Shown here in pieces: positions 11,659 through 23,779 of a stretch of DNA of 64,000 bases. The notes beneath the pieces were generated by a model, which saw only the letters and a program-made list of their open reading frames with translations, was not told the DNA's origin and did no database searches. The DNA is from Hofstenia miamia (Eukaryota; Xenacoelomorpha; Acoela). Within the stretch, counting starts at the first letter, position 1, and each line of letters starts with the position of its first letter. A program made the position numbers and the translations under genes. Location of the stretch: NCBI GenBank assembly GCA_004352715.1, contig SCFE01000037.1:1012477-1076476 (forward strand), read 5' to 3'.

Positions 11659-12222
11659 NNNNNNNNNNNNNNNNNNNNNNNNNNNNNNNNNNNNNNNNNN
11701 NNNNNNNNNNNNNNNNNNNNNNNNNNNNNNNNNNNNNNNNNNNNNNNNNNNNNNNNNNNNNNNNNNNNNNNNNNNNNNNNNNNNNNNNNNNNNNNNNNNN
11801 NNNNNNNNNNNNNNNNNNNNNNNNNNNNNNNNNNNNNNNNNNNNNNNNNNNNNNNNNNNNNNNNNNNNNNNNNNNNNNNNNNNNNNNNNNNNNNNNNNNN
11901 NNNNNNNNNNNNNNNNNNNNNNNNNNNNNNNNNNNNNNNNNNNNNNNNNNNNNNNNNNNNNNNNNNNNNNNNNNNNNNNNNNNNNNNNNNNNNNNNNNNN
12001 NNNNNNNNNNNNNNNNNNNNNNNNNNNNNNNNNNNNNNNNNNNNNNNNNNNNNNNNNNNNNNNNNNNNNNNNNNNNNNNNNNNNNNNNNNNNNNNNNNNN
12101 NNNNNNNNNNNNNNNNNNNNNNNNNNNNNNNNNNNNNNNNNNNNNNNNNNNNNNNNNNNNNNNNNNNNNNNNNNNNNNNNNNNNNNNNNNNNNNNNNNNN
12201 NNNNNNNNNNNNNNNNNNNNNN
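11610..12222. repeat. (AAT)n microsatellite and N gap
   Basis: A perfect AAT run ends at 11658, followed by 564 Ns (11659-12222). Confidence 0.9.
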
Positions 12223-13010
12223 TAGCAGTAGAGACAGCAAAGGTCAATAAAGTGTTGGAGAGGATAGATGCTAGGAGTGTCACAGAAGTAAATAGCTTAG
12301 TGTATGCAGGCGCATGGGAAGTACTGAAGAATGTAGGCATGGACATGAAGAAGAAAAGGCGACAAGAAGATAAGGGAGACAGAAAGCCAGCATGGGAAAG
12401 AAGAATTGAGAATAAAGTGGCAAAAATTGGCAGCAAATTGGGAAGATCAGGACAAGTCAGGCAGTGCAGGACAGGTGCAGGGTAGGTAAGGAGAAGACTA
12501 TAGAAACTGCAAGAGAAGAGCTTAAGCAGAGATTAGTTGCAGAAGTTGAGAAACTGAGAAAATATAGGGCAAGAGCAAAGCAAGCAAGAGACCCGAGAAT
12601 GAAGATTCTACAAAGAACTAGATGCAGGAGAAAAGGCTACAGCTAGAGCGGGCGAGGATGCAGTAAGGTTCTGGGAGAATATATGCGGAAATGGGGGACC
12701 AGAGATAGAGAGTGAGCAGATGCAGAAGGAATTCAGGCAGGAAGAAGAAGTAATCACAACTGCAAAGCTGAAGGAGGCTCTAAAGAAGATGAAGAGCTGG
12801 AAGGCGCCAGGCAGAGATGAGGCACATGGGTATTGGCTGAAGAAGTTCACTAGTGTTCATGAGAGACTAGCAGTAGCACTGGAGGAGTGTGTGGTGAATG
12901 GGTGCCCAGAGTGGATGGTAGTGGGAAGGACATTCCTGATACAGAAGGACCCAAAGAAAGGAACTTCAGGCCAATAACATGTCTGCCAACAACTAGAGTC
13001 ACTAAAAGAC
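12223..13010 (+). pseudogene. R2/NeSL-type non-LTR retrotransposon fragment
   Basis: It reads VTEVNSLVYAGAWEVLKNVG, then KPAWERRIENKVAKIGSKLG, a basic stretch, and after frame changes LKKMKSWKAPGRDEAHGYWL, then PEWMVVGRTFLIQKDPKKG and FRPITCLPT. The WKAPGRD-x-WLKKFT and GRTFLIQKDP-FRPITCLPT blocks are the start of the RT domain in R2/NeSL-like elements, which use a restriction-like endonuclease. The palm motifs and the endonuclease are absent: the element breaks off near 13010. Codon use is GC-richer than flanking DNA. Confidence 0.75.
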
Positions 13011-13019
13011 TGCCATTCC

Positions 13020-13426
13020 TGTTCAAGACAGTGTGATAAGAAAGTGGCTTCAATTTGCCGTCAATGCCAACAGCCAACTTATAGTGAACATGCGAGTTTT
13101 CTGTGTAATATTGTATTCCAGACATTAGATAATAGGTCTATTTACATTTATTTCATTTTATTGCATACGCAGAATCGCAAGTTATAATCTCAAAATCTGC
13201 AATGGGCTGCTCTAAATCGATGGAGACCACTGAAAACGCATCATGATTTCTGCTTGAGCCTCTTCACAATTTTTTCCACTTTTGTACATTATTTCGTAAT
13301 TTCATTGTTTTCAATTTTTAAAATTTTATTTCATTTTCAAGTTACTATGCTTTCATTATGCGGTAATACTGTTTCTACGTTAAGTGTATAGAAAGTATGT
13401 ATGCATTAAGCCATTGTTACCTCCGC
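13020..13426. other. Intronic stretch, no gene seen
   Basis: No ORF or repeat recognised apart from the break point of the R2-like fragment at its left edge. Confidence 0.45.
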
Positions 13427-13630
13427 CAAGGAGGTTATGTTTTTGGTAGCGTTGGTTTGTTTGTCTGTTTGTCTGTTAGCAACTTTACGGAAAAAGTAAT
13501 AGATGGATTGACCTCAAACTTTCACCAGAGGTGCGTCTCCGCCCAAGGAGAACCCATTAAATTTTGGTGCTGATCCGGGGGACACAAGCTGCGTGGCGGA
13601 GGTCTGCGCTCTCCGAGTGCTTTTCTAGTT
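13427..13630 (+). repeat. Dispersed repeat, copy 2
   Basis: It starts TTACCTCCGCCAAGGAGG, continues TTGGTAGCGTTGGTTTGTTT and GTCTGTTTGTCTGTTAGC, includes CATTAAATTTTGGTGCTGAT, and ends GCTCTCCGAGTGCTTTTCTA. It is the reverse complement of the copy at 1263-1475. No protein is encoded. Confidence 0.75.
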
Positions 13631-14234
13631 GGTATATAATATTGATATGGGTTAATTTGACCTCAGGTTTGTATAGCCGTGGTATAAAAGCATTCAATCA
13701 AAATTTTAAACGATGCATAGATAGCTGGTAAATGATTTTTTTTGAACATATACTGCCATTAGAGACAGGAGGGTAGTTGGAGTTTGGCACTCTAAAATAA
13801 AAAATTCTTTTGAAATACAGCAAAATTTCGTGTGTTGAGGGTCCAATAGACCCTATTTTTGCATACGAAGTTTAAAGTAGTTGTAGAAATGGAATGAAAA
13901 TGGAAGGCAATAATATTTCCATATGCAAGCCGTATTTAGTAGGTATACTTCATTCATTTCTTAGAATTTGTGATCCTTTCTATAAACAATTTTTAAACGT
14001 TGATAACTAACAAATAATAAAGATATCTAAAAACAACTGTGTAGAGAATTTGCTCCAACCCGCCTAGACGGAACTTCGGGGCTCTATTGACCGAGAACTA
14101 AATAGTTGAAGCTAGTTGTTGCTATTTAGAGTACGTTCCTCACCATGAATTTTTTCTCATTGTTTAGTTCTCAAGCGTTTTATAATCAATCACATAACTT
14201 AATTGATGATTGGCAGACAAACAATACTTAGCAT
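13631..14234. other. Intronic stretch, no gene seen
   Basis: AT-rich with no recognised feature. Confidence 0.45.
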
Positions 14235-14629
14235 AGATGGACGCGGGTGTAATTTTTTATAACCGCATTGCACCGCACCCGCATGTCTGTTAGAAAATTT
14301 ACCTGCAGCACGCCCGCTATTTTCTAAATGTCGTCTGTCGATTACAAAACTACATCACATGCATAAGTCTTTAAGTAATTAAGCCAAAAAATGTCAATCA
14401 CCGAAATGACTTTCTATTAATTTTGCTTAATTGAGTGAATGCTGTCAAGTATAAGATATTGTATAGATTTCATAGTATAATTAATATTGTATTAGCTTAG
14501 TATTACACATGTAACAAAATAGAAAATGTCCAACCGCACCGCAACCCGCGTAGCAATTGAAATTCAGTACCCGCACCTGCGCGGTTGAGGGTAAAGCCGC
14601 AACCCGAGCGGGTAAACTCGCGTCCATCT
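14235..14629. mobile_element. Terminal-inverted-repeat element, hAT-like MITE
   Basis: The left end AGATGGACGCGGGT and the right end CGCGTCCATCT are inverted copies, and the subterminal regions on both sides are packed with CCGCACC/CCCGC motifs while the middle is AT-rich. It is 395 bp with no ORF. An exact 8-bp target duplication was not found, so the family is uncertain. Confidence 0.65.
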
Positions 14630-16452
14630 TTGATGCTTAGTTCTCGTTATATTTGTATTTATCGTCTAAAAAGCAAATGCGAAGCAAGTTTTTGATAAGA
14701 ATATTAAATAAAAAATATTTAATGCAATAAACTAATTGTCTACAAAAAGAAACGCACATTAGAACTGAATGAATATGTAAATACGAAACCTAAAGTATCT
14801 TTATTGGAAGTCTGTTATGTTTGAAACAGATAAGAAAAGAAGATAGAGAAGTTTGTGAGTTGGTATGTGTTTCCACTTTAGATAGACACATTGAAATTGA
14901 AGAATCCTTTGTAATTTTGATCTCCGTTCGAAATAATCACGCGGTTTTTACCTTCAGAGTATATAATAGTGAGAAGAAAGAAGGAGAGGCATAGCTGGTA
15001 GGGAGGCTTATAAGATTTAAATAGTTTGATGGGGACATCGTCACAATGAACTAACACAACAGTGTTATCACACATGGTGGAGACAGAGGGAGTTCGGGTC
15101 CCTTCTAAAATAAGAAAAATTCATTAATGTGGTGCAATAGGATGCTATATACAGAAATTCTTTAGTAGTTAGCATTTTTTATTCTGTTATCACAAGATGA
15201 TTGAAGGATGCTGTAGTTAAAAATATTCTAGCATCAACATAGCACGCCGATAAGTTAGGCAAAAACATAGTGATAGCATAGTATCTAGTCTTGTTATAAT
15301 ACATCTCATGTGACTGCTTAGGCATAGACAGATTAAAGTAGTAAACACTAGTAATAGCATAGATAGACTACTGCAAATGCGAACTCCAGTAACACATAAG
15401 AATACATGGCAATTAGTGCCAAAGCAAGACATCAAAGCTGCCATCTAGAATACACGAATGTCTGGATCAGCTATACCCAAATCTGAACGGGCTTAAGCCT
15501 CCTTCGTAGACGGTCCAGAACGATCCTACATGCCCGAATACAAACTCGGCATTATCAAATATTTGGCAAGCACTGCATTATTGTTAAAAGCTGTGATATT
15601 TCAAGACAGGAAAACTCAAAGATGGAAACTCAATATCGGAAAGTTCAGAGTGAGAAAATTCCAAGTGCGAAATTTAAATGCTCTTTAAAAAAATCTAGCA
15701 AAGCAATAACTCTAACCCCAATCTTAAAAGGAACTTTCCGCATTAAATTTTCACGCATTGTATTTTCTCTCATATATTGGACTTTCTGTCCTTAAGTTTT
15801 CCGCCTCGATTTTTCTCATCTTGAATTTCCATTACTCCAATATTCTGGAACCAATTTTATGATGTGTAATTATAGTTAATGTTTTGAATATGCTTTAGTT
15901 TTCAAAAATTAGACAGGTCACGAGTTAGACATTTCGACCTATTTACATTTTCGCTCATTGCGTTTGGGAGTCTGATAACTTGAACTATATAATTGAGTGA
16001 GAAACTTTGTAAAAAATTTAAATATATAATTGCATCTAGGGTATATAGGAAGGAACCATGGTGCTTCGTTACTAAATATAATCAGCTATTGTTTTGTTGC
16101 AGTTTACTAGAAACATGCATGTTAAAATCATTTAATGTAATAGGCAAAAATGTGAATCTGCTATTGAAAAAGAGGCATTTTTATTTTAAAGTGGTTGTAG
16201 TGTTGTTGAGTAATAAAAATTAATATTGATTGAAGTGTGAATGAAGAAGTAATTGAGTTATAGGAAATCGAGAATTGCGATTTCTGTTCATATCTTTTTG
16301 CCAAGAGGTAGAAAAACACTCATTAAATCATTAAATGGATTTGAAATAGATGAGAGAATGTTTTTAAAATATTTTTTTCAATTCAATAAAATATATTGTG
16401 TATTTCGATTAGTACAAAACTGTTTATAGTTTAATAAATTATTAGTTTATAG
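14630..16452. other. Intronic stretch with one dispersed repeat
   Basis: No exon seen. The segment 15228-15295 recurs at 19828-19890 and is listed separately. Confidence 0.45.
15228..15295 (+). repeat. Short dispersed repeat, copy 1
   Basis: It shares TCTAGCATCA and GTGATAGCATAGTATCTA with 19828-19890, both preceded by a run ending CAAAAACA. The copies differ by substitutions and a short indel. Function unknown. Confidence 0.5.
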
Positions 16453-16545
16453 AGGCGTTCTTTGCGAAGATTAAAGGCATATGCTGGACATCAAAAAGTA
16501 GAAAAATACCTAAAAAGTATCGCAAATAGTTGGTTTGACAGATCG
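16453..16545 (+). CDS. SFI1: SFI1-like exon
   Basis: A 93-nt exon of 31 codons, phase 0 at both ends, between TTTATAG and TCG|GTAAGT. It reads RRSLRRLKAYAGHQK followed by YLKSIANSWFDRS, again a Leu/Trp repeat. The preceding 5.4-kb intron holds an R2/NeSL-like fragment, a dispersed repeat and a terminal-inverted-repeat element. Confidence 0.75.
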
Positions 16546-17522
16546 GTAAGTTGTTTATGTTTTGTTCCTTTTGATGAATCTGCTCCTACGAAATGAAGGG
16601 TTCTTGGTAGGGTTGATAACAATCTCATTTTACTTTTGCCACAGTATTTATTAATTCATTGCTACATTCATTTGAAATGAATGTATGTATTTTATTAATA
16701 CCAATTATATTAGGCAATAAGTGAAAATTCAATAATAGTGTATTCTCGAGCACAAACTGGTGAATATTTGGCATTAGTGAAAACATTTCCCTTTACAAAT
16801 TATTAATATAATTAAATGTCAGCATTTACGCGTAGACGTACGTTTTTTGTTTAATAAAAGTATTTTATCTTTGACATTGTATTCAAAACATGCATACATT
16901 GATGTCCTGATTTTTTTATAATGCATGTACAGTATACAACTCATACCATATTGTGTAAAATATGAAACATGTGCATGCATTTTACATACAGTGTAATTGA
17001 AATATGACAATTTTTTGTATTCGGCAACAGTGAAAGTTTGTCACTTGTTGTCGAACTCTACTGTATAGAAATTTCAAGGGTGTTATTGTAAGAGCTATTA
17101 TTATATAGCAATTGCTTGCGGGATTGCATACAGTTACCTCGTCGGACAATGCAAGTGCTTTAGGTGTGAAGGGGATTACGCTATATCCACTATTCACATC
17201 TCTAAGATTGACCAAATCTGTGTAATTGCTTAACATCTTTACAGTAACTAATTTGATATTTGATGTTTATCATTATCATCCATGTATAGAAGGCTGTGTT
17301 ATATTGTGGCAGGTGGGACTGTATATTGCATACATAATCCTTGTCACATTCGTGCATATTTGTTTTACGATAAACATTTTACATTTGGTTTTAAATATTG
17401 TAGTTTTGTGAACAGGGAGATGATTTACAAAATACAACAGTTGTATTCAAGTTCGATTTTCATTAGTTATGATTTTTCTAAATACTTTTCTTAATTGAAT
17501 TTACTGACTTCAAGACTATTAG
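16546..17522. other. Intronic stretch, no gene seen
   Basis: AT-rich, short chance ORFs only. Confidence 0.45.
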
Positions 17523-17620
17523 CTAACTATTCGAACTTGGCGGTTTTGGATAAGCAAAGTAGACTTTTCAGAAGAACAACGGCTGCTACAAAAATCACGA
17601 CTTGCGATTAAGAATTATGG
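17523..17620 (+). CDS. SFI1: SFI1-like exon
   Basis: It starts after CTATTAG and ends GG|GTATGT. It reads LTIRTWRFWISKVDFSEEQ and then LLQKSRLAIKNYG, an Sfi1 repeat. Phase 0 in, phase 2 out. The polypyrimidine tract is poor, but the frame is the only open one and the phase fits both neighbours. Only 46 nt separate it from the next exon. Confidence 0.7.
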
Positions 17621-17666
17621 GTATGTACATCAATAGTGATTATATTTTAGAAATCTTTGTTATTAG

Positions 17667-17783
17667 AAAGTGTCTCAAAAGAAAAGCATTTCGTCAATTA
17701 GTATCATACGCTTATAACCGTCGTACGAAAAAACTCTTATTTGCTAAAGTTGATTACTTTTATTTTTCACATGGTTTTCCAAG
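17667..17783 (+). CDS. SFI1: SFI1-like exon
   Basis: It lies between GTTATTAG and AAG|GTATAT. The translation has CLKRKAFRQLVSYAYNRR and LLFAKVDYFYFSHGF, in keeping with Sfi1 helices. Phase 2 at both ends, matching the exon before and the exon at 30652. An AT microsatellite begins about 25 nt downstream. Confidence 0.7.
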
Positions 17784-17805
17784 GTATATTTCTCTTTCAT
17801 TGAAT

Positions 17806-18194
17806 ATATATATATATATATATATACAAATACATATACATATATATATATATATTTATTTATATATATATATATTATATATATATTAGGCCTCTGCGAG
17901 TTGAAATTTTAGGTTCCAGTAGAGTTACAATTATATTTAGACTTATAATTCTCGTTAAACTAAGCTGTGCTACCTTACATAAANNNNNNNNNNNNNNNNN
18001 NNNNATATATACATATATAAATGCATATATATATATATACAAATACATACATATATATATATATATTTATTTATATATATATATATTATATATATATTAG
18101 GCCTCTGCGAGTTGAAATTTTAGGTTCCAGTAGAGTTACAATTATATTTAGACTTATAATTCTCGTTAAACTAAGCTGTGCTACCTTACATAAA
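17806..18194. repeat. AT microsatellite plus unique tail, duplicated across a 21-N gap
   Basis: The block ending GCCTCTGCGAGTTGAAATTT...CTTACATAAA appears at about 17832-17983 and again at about 18034-18194, on both sides of Ns 17984-18004. The copies are nearly identical, which indicates an assembly duplication. Confidence 0.85.
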
Positions 18195-20260
18195 TGTAGA
18201 AAAGAGATACTACATGCGAAACTAAATAAGAGAAACCAAGCCTAATTACTTACAATTTGGGGTAAATTATGAAAGTTTGTTGGATTCTTCGACATTATGG
18301 GCAAACATGGACGAAAAATAGTTGAAAGTGAAGCAAATGCCGAGTTGAGGTCTTGGCCCTCGAGTCAAGTTCGAGTGTTGTAACATGACTCGAACTCGAC
18401 TCGAATTTGAGTACTCGCATGGTCCTAATATATATATATAGATGAATTAGAGTGTATAAGAGACAGTTCAAAGAGAGGTGGAAATGAATGAGATGATCCA
18501 TGGGTTAGGTTTGTTTTGTTTCCTTCATCATTTCGGAGGATATTGGTTTAGTTGGGTTGCGTCATGCTTGCGAATTTCGCCTTTGCATTGGGTTAGATCT
18601 AAAATATAACTGCTGACAATTTTCTTGAGTCGTAGTTTTATAATCTGTTCTTAAACGTTTAAATTAGGATTCAATCCTTATCAATCCAAAATTGGTTGTA
18701 ATTATATCTTCTAGTAGATTATTTTAATATGATATATTTACAAAATTCGTTTGACTGGAAGTTGTGAGATTGTTTATTTAAAGTAAAATTAAATCAAATC
18801 ATGGTTCCTAAATTTAATTGATTTAGTTTTTTATCACTTCAATATGCATCTATTATTTTGCTGATCACCATTATTACATTTCGTGTTAAAATTCCCAATT
18901 ATTAAACATTTTGATAAGTATTGGTATTAATCATAGAAAAATCATCAACATTACATCCTTTGCTGTAGTTCTGAAATCATGCTAATGGTTTTTTCAATTG
19001 GATGGGAGATTTTACTCCTGTTAATTAATATTATTTTCTTTCGTGAATCCGCAACATGAAGACTTCGTTCAGAATTGGTACGAGAATCTAAATTTCCTCT
19101 TCAATTTGTATGTTGCCTAGTGTCCCAACTTTTTATTATTCACAGAATATTAAACTTTTTTAACAAATGCAAGTTTAAATTTAAAAAAATATCATAAAAA
19201 CAATTGATATATGACTTACTTAATTCAATGGAGTTATATAGAAATATTCGTAAAGAATCTTTTTCTAGAAATTCAAATGCTATTTCTTGCTATAAATTCA
19301 TAAGTTTTTTTCAGTTCTAGTCCGTTCCATCAATCATTGCAGAATTTTTTAACGAACATTTTGTCGCAGTTTTTTTGTGAGTCTGTGTCGAAACAATCAT
19401 TCTTGATTGGGAATTTAAGCTTCACTCAAACGTTTCCCAATTGTGGATGTAGAACTGATAGTAAACCTAATTAATTTTTTCTTCACTATGTATTTTTTTC
19501 TTCATTTGTTTCTACCTTGTTTGTCAAATCTTATTATCTGAACTTATCCTGACATTTATCGAGATTTCATTACTTCTTAATTTGGTCATTTGTTTTCAAT
19601 AATCAAAAACCAATTTCTAGATTTCAACTTAATATGTTTAAATTGAATTTTCATTCAAAAAGATTGCTACTAGGTATATTTCGATATCTCAAAATTATTT
19701 GACAAAATTCCTCACTGTGTTCTATTCAGAAAATTAATTATTTTGGAGTATGAGAAAATTTATTATAATTAGTTTCATTTTCTCGCTATTAATAGTTTGC
19801 AATATATATATATATATATATATAATCTAGCATCATCATAATTAGCAATATAGAAAAGCAAAAACACAGTGATAGCATAGTATCTACTCTAAATATATAA
19901 GGGGCTCGAGAAACTTCTTAAAGGAGTGGGAAAAAAATTTTTGCACGTGTTTTTGAAGAAAAAATATTTCATTTCTTTTTAAGGAAATTTAATCATTTAA
20001 TTGAAAGAGAACAAGGAGATGAGTTCTTATTTTCCAAGCATTTGATTATCCGAAGTAATGAGCTTGAATCTGCTTTAATCTGCGATCCTATGTGGAAAAT
20101 ATGAGAACTTAGGCCTATGGTTTGTTATTTTCTAAAAGACAACTATTTTCGAATCAATATTTACCCTATCAGTAGATTTTAAAATTACACAATTATTTTC
20201 CAGATATTCATAAAAGATTTAACCTGGTTTAATGGTTAAATTAACTTTGGGGCAATTCTG
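18195..20260. other. Long intronic stretch, no gene seen
   Basis: AT-rich. It contains an AT microsatellite at about 19801-19824 and the second copy of a short dispersed repeat (19828-19890). No exon or transposase recognised. Confidence 0.45.
19828..19890 (+). repeat. Short dispersed repeat, copy 2
   Basis: It matches 15228-15295 (see there). It lies directly after an AT microsatellite. Confidence 0.5.
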
Positions 20261-20698
20261 TTACCCCAACAACAATTAGAATAGGATTTTGCGCTCAAAT
20301 CAAATAAAAAGAACCTGATATTTTGTGACTTTCCCACATTTTTTTACGTTCTTTTCGTTTGGACAATATGGGAGCCATCCTAACTTTGCTTATTTAGATT
20401 CAACAAAAATATCAAAGGCTACGTTTGGGGTAACTTTGTTACCCCAAAATTTATCCGCTTGTAACTTTTGCTTTAGGATGATTGCTAGTTTTTTATAGTA
20501 ATGCTTGGAAAACCCTAATGCTATGATTTCATGAAAATTTTATAAATATTCATTTAGCTCGTACCCAAACAACATCTCTATTGTGAAATTCTAAGGCCTT
20601 TTAGTTTTTTATGCTACGATTTTTGCATATTTTAACTGCTTCGTGAAGAAGACAATCTCAGAAAAATGCTATATCCATTTTATTACCCCAGGAATTTA

Positions 20699-20749
<51 letters not shown>

Positions 20750-21180
20750 CATATTATCCCCTGACTAAATTAAGCATCTAATCTAATTCCTCTTTGCTTT
20801 CCTATTGCATGTTTACTGCAGACAAAACTAATTGAAATGATTGCGGGGAAATAAAGGGAAGTGTTCGAATTCAGCCTGAAATTTTATTTTCTGGGCCAAA
20901 TGCCTTCAAAACATTGTTTGTCATCAGCGTGTCAAGCTGAAAATGTGGGCTTTGGTGGAGGATAGCGGTTATAAATTTACTCTGCCTCCAATTCTTGGAT
21001 TTCTTGGATCAAAAGCTTTAATTGTAAAAATATCCTTCAAATTTAAGTAAAATTTTTAGGCAAAGCGTCTAAAAATTATATCTGCTTAAATGCTAAAGAA
21101 GGAATTTACAAATTTTCATATGTAAAAATCTATTTATACAGTTTTAGGCTTTTTTAAATTGGGGTAACTTTGTTACCCAT
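20261..21180. repeat. Region with recurrent GGGGTAAC...GTTACCCC hairpins
   Basis: GGGGTAACTTTGTTACCCC (8-bp arms, 3-nt loop) occurs at about 20427-20446, and variants occur near 20250-20270 (GGGGCAATTCTGTTACCCC) and 21160-21178. The surrounding text is repetitive. An AT microsatellite lies at 20703-20746. No ORF. Confidence 0.6.
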
Positions 21181-21610
21181 ACTTCGTTTATCTGAAACTT
21201 TAGCATTGTTTAAAAACTTTTTATAACGATCTAGAAAAAAAATTTTATTCACCAAAAAATTACTACGCATTTTATGTATTCTTAAGGCTAAGCGCGCACT
21301 GTTGATTATTTAATTTAACAACTAAATAATTTACAAATTAAATAGTTTATCAAAATTTTGTCAAGCGCGCACTAGTGATTTTTAATCTACTCAATCGTTC
21401 ATTTTAGAATGGATTTCATTACGATACTGCATGTCTTACGGCAATATGTGATTTACCAGAAATACTAAGGGACTATTATAGATAGATTGTATGAACATGA
21501 ACACCCTATAAAGTTCTTTAATTACTGCAATTAGTCGAATAACATTATGCAAACACAAATTTTCTTAAAGAAAATTTTCTGTCTCATTGGTAGGAACGGT
21601 GTCATAGTTA

Positions 21611-21654
21611 CAAGTAGCATAGACTACTAAATATTTAGTAGTCTATGCAAGTAG
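21611..21654. repeat. 30-bp perfect palindrome flanked by 7-bp direct repeats
   Basis: CATAGACTACTAAAT (21618-21632) is followed directly by its exact reverse complement (21633-21647). CAAGTAG stands on both sides (21611-21617 and 21648-21654). A weaker relative, TACTAAATGTTTAGTA, is near 21873-21888. Confidence 0.8.
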
Positions 21655-22575
21655 CGTCACTAAAAGGGTGGGACCGCACCTGGCAATACATTTTTTTGTT
21701 CTCCATAAATAGGCATAAAACTTATTATAAACAATTTTAAACAATTTTGGTGCCACAATTTGGGAAAATATCAAAACAACAAAATAATTATATAAAAAAT
21801 TGAGCCCCAATATTAGAGTAAAATCTTTAATAAACAATTTTAGACTATTTTGGAGATCAAATAGTTATGCAGGTACTAAATGTTTAGTATGAAGTATCTA
21901 GTATCCACCAAAAGCGGTCACTGAAAATTTAATACATAAATTTGGGAGTTGTTGAGTTGGGACCCCGAATTGACATCCCGCAACAGGCCCCACATTTACC
22001 GTGATGCAAATGACAGTATCATGCAAAAAATATCTGTTTTGCATCAGCAAAGTTTAGATTATACATATACATTTAGGCTAAACAATGTCAACTGTTGCAT
22101 ATACTTACACATATTTTGTTCACTATCTGGCAGAGAAACAGTTGTTTAAAATAAAATAAAACCTCTGGTATTTAATACAGGTAATGAGCTAAATAATAGC
22201 TTGATTCTTCTTTCCAAGTCAATTAATTCAGTCCAATTATTATAAAAACTCCTCTTTATAAAGCTATGGCAAATTTTTTTTGAACTGCTTGTAAAAATTA
22301 TTTTTTAACTATAAATTAAAATTCAAGGCTCGCTTCTGAATGAATCACAAATTATCTATATACATCAGAATTAAAAATGAATTTTAATTTATTTAAATCA
22401 AATATTACTAAGAAATTCGGAACCTCTATTTGATAAAAATCTGGTTAATTCAATCAACTCACCATAAAAAGGGGCAGCTGCCCCCTCTTGCCCCCTGCTC
22501 GCGGCGCATATCTCTCTCTCTCTCTTTCTATATATATATATTTTTTTCTATATATATATATATATATATATATAT

Positions 22576-22860
22576 TGTGGCATCGGCACCCTAATTTTAC
22601 ACCGTTATTCATTATCGTTTCCGACGTACTTACGCCGTTCCCCGCTAGGCGTCTCCATCTCCGCTCAAATTAATTCCCTCACATCATATACCGCTGTTGA
22701 CGTCACTACAGACATTATTATTTAGTTCTGCCGTGGCAGGTTTTGCGACGTGTTATATACATTTATTTTCTGTATAAATAGGGCAGCTTTGTGCGCGATA
22801 GTTAATAAAACCTTTAGTTCAGTGTAACTTGGTCGTAATTCTAACTGCTATACTTTATCA
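22576..22860 (+). mobile_element. Possible solo LTR
   Basis: A 285-bp block that starts TGTGGCATCGGCACC and ends CTTTATCA (TG...CA), with TATAAATA at 22773-22780 and AATAAA at 22804-22809. It is richer in GC and CpG than its surroundings. The bases just after it (TGGTCATGAGCAGC) resemble a primer-binding-site start. No second copy or internal gag/pol region is in the window, and the left flank is an AT microsatellite, so a target duplication cannot be read. Confidence 0.4.
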
Positions 22861-23760
22861 GATGGTCATGAGCAGCTAAACTTGCTATTATATTTAATTA
22901 TGAAATTTCACAACTAGGATCTGTCCAATAATATTAAATTTATTTTGAAAAATATCAACCAGTACTGCAGTCTAAATAGATGTGTGGATACATGAAGAAT
23001 GAAGGTAGGGTCTGCTGAATAATTGACACAACTAGCTGATTGAGGAAAACTGTAGAAGTTTTTTGTACTTTCTTCTTTCCAATAAATGGTGAACAAAGTA
23101 TTGGAGAAAGTTCCGTTTTACTTTTTTAATTTGTTTTAGGCAGTTTAATTTATCAGATATATCTTGAAAGAATAAAATAATGTGTAATCATATATTTTTA
23201 GAAATAGTTTAAAATTGAGTTTTGTACTTAAGCAAATTGTTAAAATTATAATTATTTGCTACAAATTTAAGTGTACAACTTTGAACTCATTGTTGTTGGA
23301 CTTGTTTCCACCGAATATTTTTTTATTTATTTATTTCCATAGTAAATTGTAAGTTAAATGAAATTGGAATCAAATTAAAAATTTTGGAGGTTCAAAATGT
23401 TGGCATTGGATCACAAAAAAATTACTATATATTACATATTTCAATTGCAACTTTTTTGCATAATTTTTTCTGTCCACACAAAATTGATACTCAGAATTAA
23501 GAAACTTGTGCACATTTTTTAATCATCGTTGTGCCCAAAAAACACGGCAACTGCCTCGTACTATAATTTAGTTGGGCGTCAATGATTATTATTTTTCCAT
23601 GCGTTATTAATAGTACAGTGAATTGAATTATTTACAGGTAATTAAGGGTAGTATTGAATTTGATGTAATAGCTTATTTAATATAGAATATTAATGACCTT
23701 AGCTTTACCATATGCAGAAATTTTATGATTTGTAATATAATTAATCAAAATGTTTTAGTC
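22861..23760. other. Intronic stretch, no gene seen
   Basis: AT-rich; nothing recognised. Confidence 0.45.
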
Positions 23761-23779
23761 CTACATTTATAAGTAAGAT

